Shown: one piece after another, positions 59,444-64,000 of the stretch
How the letters are laid out: each line of letters begins with the position of its first letter
Position numbering within the stretch: the stretch's first letter is position 1
Origin: Microtetraspora fusca
GTDB taxonomy: Bacteria > Actinomycetota > Actinomycetes > Streptosporangiales > Streptosporangiaceae
Assembly (NCBI RefSeq): GCF_001570365.1
Contig: NZ_BBYK01000056.1
Coordinates: forward strand, 62,001-126,000
Length of the DNA: 64,000 bases
Reading direction: 5' to 3'
Position numbers and translations under genes: made by a program
The notes under the pieces: model-generated
Database searches by the model: none
Seen by the model: only the letters and a program-made list of their open reading frames with translations
Told to the model about the DNA's origin: nothing

Positions 59444-60589
59444 TCAGGCGACCCAGTGCGCCGAGGCGAGGGAGCGGACCGCGTCCTCGTCCACCTCGAC
59501 GCCGAGGCCCGGCCCTGTCGGCACCAGGGCCGTGCCGTCGACGACCTCCACCGTGGTGCCCCCGACGTACGCCGAGTGGACGAACTGCCGCCCGTTGAGA
59601 TCGACGGGGGTGTCCACGCCGAACGCGGCGAACAGGTGCAGCGAGGCGGCGAACCCGAGATCGGTGTCGGTCAGCCCCGACCCCATGATGCGCAGCCCCG
59701 CGTCCTCGGCGAGCTGGCACAGCCGCCGCGAGAGCGTGAGCCCGCCAGAGCGCTGCACCTTGGCGATCGCGATGTCCACCGCGTCGAGCTTCACGAACGT
59801 GGCCAGGTCGGAGGGGTGGCGCAGGCTCTCGTCCAGCGCCACCGGAAGCGGGCTGTGGTCGCGCAGCCGGCGCAGGCCGGTGACGTCGTTGGCGGGCAGC
59901 GGCTGCTCGAACGCCGACACGTCGAGGTCGGCCAGCCTGCGCGCCATGCGCAGTGCGCCGTCCACGGTGTAGGCCTGGTTCGCGTCCACCCAGATGGGCG
60001 CGTCCGGCGCCGCCTCCCTGACCGCCGCCACGACCGAGACGTCCGTCGCCTCGTCGTGCAGGCCCACCTTCACCTTGTACGCCTGGTAGCCCTGCGCTCG
60101 CCCCTCCTCGACGGCCTGCCGTACCTCGGCGGGGGTCTGGCCGGCCACGATCCAGCCGAGCCTGATCCGGTCAAGGCGGCGCTGGCCCCAGAGCACGCCG
60201 ACGGAGACGCCGAGGGCCCGGCCGAGCAGGTCGTGCAGCGCGATGTCGAGCGCGGACTTGGCGATGGGGGAGCCGATCGTCAGGCCACGGTTGATCACCT
60301 TCTCGTAGGCCGCGCAGGCGCCGTCCAGATCCCACGCCCGCCGTCCGATCAGCGCGGGGGCGAGGTAGCGGTGGATCGTCGTCGAGATCGACTCCACGGT
60401 CTCGTACGTCCAGGAGGGCGTCGGGGTCGCCTCACCCCAGCCGGTCCGGTCGCCGGCCGTGACCTTGACCAGCACTCGTTCCGTGGGCTTGCCCGCCGTG
60501 GTGACGCTCCCTCCGGAAATGCTGAACGACCGGATGGACGGCAATTCCACGACGAACGTTTCCACCCGCTCGACGACCAGCGACTCCAT
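59444..60589 (-). CDS. Enolase-superfamily enzyme (muconate-lactonising subgroup)
   Basis: 381-residue enzyme. Active-site residues are complete: Lys172 and Lys174 (YKVKVGL), metal ligands Asp202 (VDANQAY), Glu228 (FEQPL), Asp253 (ALDES) and Lys277 (IAKVQRSGG). The subgroup includes cycloisomerases, dipeptide epimerases and some sugar-acid dehydratases; the mandelate-racemase His-Asp dyad is absent. Two copies of the GGAATGAATTCATTCC palindrome lie directly upstream, the same motif found before the GH18-like gene and the GntR-type regulator, so it is probably a member of that carbohydrate pathway. It differs clearly from the racemase at 13.4-14.5 kb. Confidence 0.88.
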   Translation of the reverse strand: MESLVVERVETFVVELPSIRSFSISGGSVTTAGKPTERVLVKVTAGDRTGWGEATPTPSWTYETVESISTTIHRYLAPALIGRRAWDLDGACAAYEKVINRGLTIGSPIAKSALDIALHDLLGRALGVSVGVLWGQRRLDRIRLGWIVAGQTPAEVRQAVEEGRAQGYQAYKVKVGLHDEATDVSVVAAVREAAPDAPIWVDANQAYTVDGALRMARRLADLDVSAFEQPLPANDVTGLRRLRDHSPLPVALDESLRHPSDLATFVKLDAVDIAIAKVQRSGGLTLSRRLCQLAEDAGLRIMGSGLTDTDLGFAASLHLFAAFGVDTPVDLNGRQFVHSAYVGGTTVEVVDGTALVPTGPGLGVEVDEDAVRSLASAHWVA

Positions 60590-60601
60590 GATTCTCCCGT
60601 C

Positions 60602-60617
60602 GGAATGAATTCATGCT
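60602..60617. promoter_or_regulatory. Palindromic operator copy e (enolase gene)
   Basis: GGAATGAATTCATGCT matches the palindrome at 14 of 16 positions. It lies 13 bases upstream of the enolase ATG (minus strand). Confidence 0.75.
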
Positions 60618-60674
60618 TATTCACCTGCTGTAATGCCCTGAACCTAGCATGTTGGAATTATTTGGCGAATTAAC

Positions 60675-60690
60675 GGAATGAATTCATGGC
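60675..60690. promoter_or_regulatory. Palindromic operator copy f (enolase gene)
   Basis: GGAATGAATTCATGGC matches at 14 of 16 positions, 73 bases from copy e. On the minus strand a possible promoter (TTCGCC, 17 bases, TAGGTT) lies between the two copies. Confidence 0.75.
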
Positions 60691-60761
60691 ATTTCCGGAG
60701 CAGGCGTGGGACGGCTGGTTCGGTGCCCGCGAGCAGCGCGGACCGAGATGTCGCGTGAATG

Positions 60762-61424
60762 TCAGGAGGTGCGTGGGACGACGAGGCCGGATTCGTAGGC
60801 GAGGACCACGAGTTGGGCGCGGTCACGGGCATGGAGCTTGGCCATCGCCCGGTTGATATGGGTTTTCGCGGTCAGCGAGCTGATCACCATGCGGTCGGCG
60901 ATCTGGTCGTTGGACAGGCCCTGCGCGACCAGGACGACGGCCTCGCGTTCACGGTTGGTCAGCTCTTTCAGCCCCGTGCCGGCATCGGTGTGGAGCGGCT
61001 CGGTGATGTACCGGTTGATCAGCTTGCGGGTGATCGACGGTGCGAGCAGGGCGTCACCGCGCGCGGCGACGCGCACGGCGTGGAGGAAGTCTTCCGGCAC
61101 GATGTCTTTGACAAGGAATCCGGCGGCGCCGGCGCGCAGTGCGTTGAAGACGTATTCGTCCATGCCGTAGTTGGTCAGGATGACGACGTGCACCCCGGCC
61201 AGGGCCGGGTCCGCGGCGATGCGCCGGGTCGCCTCGATGCCGTCGACGACCGGCATCTGGACGTCGACGAGCGCGATGTCGGGCAGGTGTTCCTTGACCA
61301 GAGCCAGGCACTCCTTCCCGTCGGAGGCCTCGGCCACCACCTCGATGTCGTCTTCGAGGTCGAGGAGCGCGCGGAATCCGCTGCGAATGAGCGGCTGGTC
61401 GTCGGCCAGCAGGACACGGATCAT
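60762..61424 (-). CDS. NarL/LuxR-type response regulator
   Basis: 220-residue regulator. The receiver domain (1-120) has the acidic pair LLADDQ, phospho-acceptor Asp54 (ALVDVQMP) and Lys in FLVKDI. The LuxR helix-turn-helix (about 150-215) reads LTNREREAVVLVAQGLSND then LTAKTHINRAMAKLHARDR. Its ATG overlaps the histidine kinase stop (ATGA), so the pair is coupled. The targets are unknown; the divergent DUF6223 gene beyond the kinase is a candidate. Confidence 0.93.
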   Translation of the reverse strand: MIRVLLADDQPLIRSGFRALLDLEDDIEVVAEASDGKECLALVKEHLPDIALVDVQMPVVDGIEATRRIAADPALAGVHVVILTNYGMDEYVFNALRAGAAGFLVKDIVPEDFLHAVRVAARGDALLAPSITRKLINRYITEPLHTDAGTGLKELTNREREAVVLVAQGLSNDQIADRMVISSLTAKTHINRAMAKLHARDRAQLVVLAYESGLVVPRTS

Positions 61425-62548
61425 GACGTTCGGTCCACGGGAAGCTCGGCTTGGACGGTGAAGCCGCCCCCGTCGCGGGGTTCGGCACGCAGGCGGCCGC
61501 CGAGGGCGGTGACGCGCTCGTGCATACCGAGCAGTCCGATGCCCGGCGTCGGGGCGGCGCCCGGCGCGGCCGTGCCGTCGTCGTCGACGCGTACGGCGAG
61601 GGCGCTCGGACGGTAGTCGATCCGGACCGAGGCCGTGGTGGCGGCGGCGTGGCGGGCGACGTTGGTGAGCGACTCCTGGACGATGCGATAGGCGGTCCGC
61701 TCCACCGCGGCCGGCACGTCGCATCGCTGTCCTTCGATCGTGAGCGTCGTGTCCAGACCGGTCGTCCGCGACCGTTGCACCAGTTCCGCGACGTGGTCGA
61801 GGCCATGCGGCGGGGTCGTGTCGTCGTCGCGGAGCGCCTCCAGGGTCGCCCGCAGCTCCCGCATCGCCTCCCGAGCGGCCTCCTGGATCGCCAGCAGAGC
61901 CTCCGGCACCTGCTCACCGCGCTTGCGGGCCACGTGGACGGCGACGTCGGCCTGCACCTTGATGACCGAGATCTGGTGGGTGAGCGAATCGTGCAGCTCA
62001 CGTGCGATGTGCAGCCGTTCCTCGTCGGCGCGGCGGCGCGCGGTCTCCTCCCGCGTGCGCTCGGCCTCGTCCGCCCGCCGCTCGGCCTGCCGCAGCGCTT
62101 CGCCCGCGGCGCCGGCCGCGATCAGCCAGGCGATCTCGAGGGCGCCCCGGGCCTGCGCGAACGCCTCGCCCGTCTCGTGCAGGCCCGAGGCCAGGGCCGC
62201 GAGCGGGAGAGAGGCCAGCATGGCCGCGCTCGCCGCCACCGTGACGATGCGGTGTCCCGCCCGCATGGCCGCGTACACCGCGAACAGGTACGCGACGGCG
62301 GGCACGTCGAAACCGGCCGCCTGGTAACCCACCGTGCACAGCCCGGTGACGGCCAGGACGAGAACCGGAGTCCGGCGGCGCGCGACCAGCGCCAGGCCGC
62401 CGGCCGCCAGGAGCGCGTAGCCGAGCAGGCCGAGGTACGTCGCGGAGTGCTGCCCGGACAGCCCGGTGACCAGCAGCGTCACCGCCACGCCGACGGCGAT
62501 CGCGCAATCCATGACACGTGCCCGGACACCGGACCGTCCTGTGCTCAT
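61421..62548 (-). CDS. NarL-type sensor histidine kinase
   Basis: 375-residue membrane kinase. Residues 1 to about 145 carry four or five hydrophobic segments (VGVAVTLLVTGLSG; LLGYALLAAGGLALVA; MLASLPLAALASGL). A coiled coil (RQAERRADEAERTREETA) leads to the HisKA_3 box RELHDSLTHQISV with the phosphorylated His, and the ATPase domain has NVARHAA and GIGLLGM. There is no large extracytoplasmic sensor, so the signal is sensed in the membrane. It partners the overlapping response regulator. Confidence 0.92.
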   Translation of the reverse strand: MSTGRSGVRARVMDCAIAVGVAVTLLVTGLSGQHSATYLGLLGYALLAAGGLALVARRRTPVLVLAVTGLCTVGYQAAGFDVPAVAYLFAVYAAMRAGHRIVTVAASAAMLASLPLAALASGLHETGEAFAQARGALEIAWLIAAGAAGEALRQAERRADEAERTREETARRRADEERLHIARELHDSLTHQISVIKVQADVAVHVARKRGEQVPEALLAIQEAAREAMRELRATLEALRDDDTTPPHGLDHVAELVQRSRTTGLDTTLTIEGQRCDVPAAVERTAYRIVQESLTNVARHAAATTASVRIDYRPSALAVRVDDDGTAAPGAAPTPGIGLLGMHERVTALGGRLRAEPRDGGGFTVQAELPVDRTS

Positions 62549-62766
62549 GCGCGCACCTTAGCCGGATGCTCGCGCGGGCGACTCCTGCGCACGGATGATC
62601 GGCCGCCTACCGCACTCGCGGTACCTTCGCGGCTCCTGCGGCGTCCGCGGCAGCCGGCTACGGCTTCGGCGGCAGCGCGAATTGCCCGCCTCGGCAGGAC
62701 GATCGGCGGCGGGTCCGGCGGACATGATCGGGCGACGTCCCGTCGTAGGAGAAGAAGGAGCACCTC

Positions 62767-63177
62767 ATGTCCGTTCATCACCCCCTTGCCGCCCTGCTCG
62801 GAGGTTTCGGACGTGCCGAATCGGCGGCCGCGCACGTCTTGGCCCAGTCGGCCGACGTCGGCGCCTACGACTTGACCGCCGGGCGTCTCTGGTCCTTGGT
62901 GGGCGCGCTGCTGGGGCTGGCCGGCGTGGTCATCGGCGGGCTGGCTCTGGCCCGCTCCGCCGGTCGTATCGGCACCGGCAACGGGAGAAGGGGGGCCGTC
63001 GTGGCCCTCGCGGCGGGGCTGGCCGGCGTGGTCGTCGGCGGCCTGGTCGTGGCCCTCGCCGAAGGCGGTCCCGGCACCGGCTACGGAATAGTCGGGGGCT
63101 TCATGGCCCTGGTGGTGGGACTGATCGCCATGCTCCTCGGCGGGCTCGCTCTGGCCCGCTCCCGCCGCACCGCCTGA
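62767..63177 (+). CDS. DUF6223-type small membrane protein
   Basis: 136-residue protein with three hydrophobic segments: LWSLVGALLGLAGVVIGGL, VALAAGLAGVVVGGLVVAL and FMALVVGLIAMLLGGLALA. Segments 1 and 3 both end GGLALARS, an internal repeat. I recognise the pattern as DUF6223, of unknown function. GAAGGAG lies seven bases before the ATG. It is divergent from the two-component system, 218 bases away, and such genes are often adjacent to regulators in actinobacteria. Confidence 0.75.
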   Translation: MSVHHPLAALLGGFGRAESAAAHVLAQSADVGAYDLTAGRLWSLVGALLGLAGVVIGGLALARSAGRIGTGNGRRGAVVALAAGLAGVVVGGLVVALAEGGPGTGYGIVGGFMALVVGLIAMLLGGLALARSRRTA

Positions 63178-63432
63178 CCGGTGAACGGCTCGACGCCCAC
63201 CGGCCGCCGCCGGTTGCCGGCCCTGCGCCCCTGACGGATGCGGAACCTGATGCGCCTCCGCCGAGGTGTCGTCGCGGGGTGGGCAATCTGTACAGCGAAA
63301 CCGCGATGCCGCCCGACATACATGGCAGATCGAATAGCGACTTCTCGGCTTCTTGCGCAGCCACTTTCCCATGCGTTCACATATGCGAAGTCCGCCCGTT
63401 TTTGGGGAGGCAGCGAGCCATTGGAGGAGATC

Positions 63433-64000
63433 GTGAGCATCCAGCAGACCCTCACCGACCAGGAACGCCTGGCCGAACTCAACCTCGACGAGCTGAAGCA
63501 GCTCGTGGGCCTGGTTTCCTACGACGACTCCACCGACCCCTTCCCCGTGACCGGATGGGACGCCATCGAATGGGTGGTGGGCAACGCCACGCAGTCGGCG
63601 CACTACTTCCAGTCCGCCCTCGGCATGGAGCTGGTGGCGTACTCCGGCCCGGTGACCGGCAACCGTGACCACCACGCGTACGTGCTCAGGAGCGGGGCCA
63701 TCCGGTTCGTCATCAAGGGCGGCGTCGCGCCGGACAGCCCGCTGCACGACCACCACCGCGCGCACGGGGACGGGATCGTCGACATCGCGCTCGAGGTGCC
63801 CGACGTGGACCGCTGCGTCGAGCACGCCCGCGCCCAGGGCGCGACCGTGGTCGAGGAGCCGCACGACGTCACCGACGAGCACGGCACGATCCGCATCGCG
63901 GCCATCGCCACGTACGGCGAGACCCGCCACAGCCTGGTGGACCGTTCGCGCTACAACGGCCCGTACCGGCCCGGCTATGTGGAGCGGACCTCGTCCTACG
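63433..64000 (+). CDS. hppD: 4-Hydroxyphenylpyruvate dioxygenase, partial at the window edge
   Basis: The first 189 residues of a Fe(II) dioxygenase of tyrosine breakdown, which turns 4-hydroxyphenylpyruvate into homogentisate. The visible part is the N-terminal vicinal-oxygen-chelate domain: FPVTGWDAIEWVVGNATQSA, FQSALGMELVAYSGP, YVLRSGAIRFVI and HGDGIVDIALEVPDVD. The iron-binding His-His-Glu of the C-terminal domain lies beyond the window, so activity cannot be judged. GTG 63433 follows GGAGGAGA. The 255 bases upstream hold an AT-richer promoter region with no second gene. Confidence 0.95.
   Translation, partial: MSIQQTLTDQERLAELNLDELKQLVGLVSYDDSTDPFPVTGWDAIEWVVGNATQSAHYFQSALGMELVAYSGPVTGNRDHHAYVLRSGAIRFVIKGGVAPDSPLHDHHRAHGDGIVDIALEVPDVDRCVEHARAQGATVVEEPHDVTDEHGTIRIAAIATYGETRHSLVDRSRYNGPYRPGYVERTSSY

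Overview
This 64 kb window is chromosomal DNA from a very high-GC actinomycete. Nearly all third codon positions are G or C, GTG starts are common, and many neighbouring genes overlap by 1-8 bases. The gene content (PucR regulator, actinobacterial PheS-type sequence, DUF5937 regulator, DUF6223 membrane protein, many FtsX/MFS/ABC systems) suggests the Streptosporangiales; that taxonomic placement is inference. I see no rRNA, tRNA, CRISPR array, prophage or insertion sequence.

Layout. 1-1.1 kb: the start of a J-domain protein and a CBS protein. 1.2-16.5 kb: a large peptide-salvage island made of an S9 peptidase, two penicillin-recognising serine hydrolases, a class A beta-lactamase-like protein, a PucR regulator and an oligopeptide ABC transporter (with a permease-ATPase fusion). 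Facing it is a three-gene operon for N-succinylamino-acid racemase, GNAT acyltransferase and M20 deacylase. The triad matches the known Geobacillus route from D- to L-amino acids, so the island looks like a D-amino-acid or peptidoglycan-peptide salvage system. 16.6-18.5 kb: a nuclease-helicase protein (PD-(D/E)XK plus DUF2075), a defence candidate.

18.7-23.6 kb: a tightly coupled five-gene operon (four-EF-hand protein, HisC-like aminotransferase, cupin fused to a haem-oxygenase-like diiron protein, a single-chain PheS-PheT hybrid, SnoaL-like protein). It resembles no pathway I can name and is the best candidate for an undescribed small-molecule system. 23.7-33.5 kb: inositol-monophosphatase-like protein with an altered metal site, nicotinate phosphoribosyltransferase, GH65 phosphorylase, CBS-BON protein, FtsX-type ABC exporter, NAD kinase. 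33.8-38.4 kb: three transporter/regulator or enzyme/regulator units: MFS with AraC, a MarR-type gene behind a textbook SoxR-like promoter, and TetR with aldo-keto reductase sharing twin operators.

39.2-42.1 kb: a secreted beta-propeller and a two-LamG secreted protein. 42.8-54.7 kb: a carbohydrate-use locus with a secreted GH18-like enzyme, GntR-LacI hybrid regulator, sugar ABC transporter, dehydrogenase, TIM-barrel isomerase, intracellular GH20, NAD-binding epimerase-like protein and DapA-like lyase. A 16-base palindrome occurs in pairs at three promoters: the GH18 gene, the regulator, and an enolase-superfamily gene 15 kb away at 59.4-60.6 kb. That ties the distant enolase into the pathway. 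55-59.4 kb: a patch of gene decay (frameshifted DUF4190 protein, VapBC-like toxin-antitoxin pair, a truncated ATP-grasp graspetide-synthetase remnant) followed by MFS and its likely regulator. 60.8-64 kb: a two-component system, a DUF6223 protein and the start of 4-hydroxyphenylpyruvate dioxygenase.
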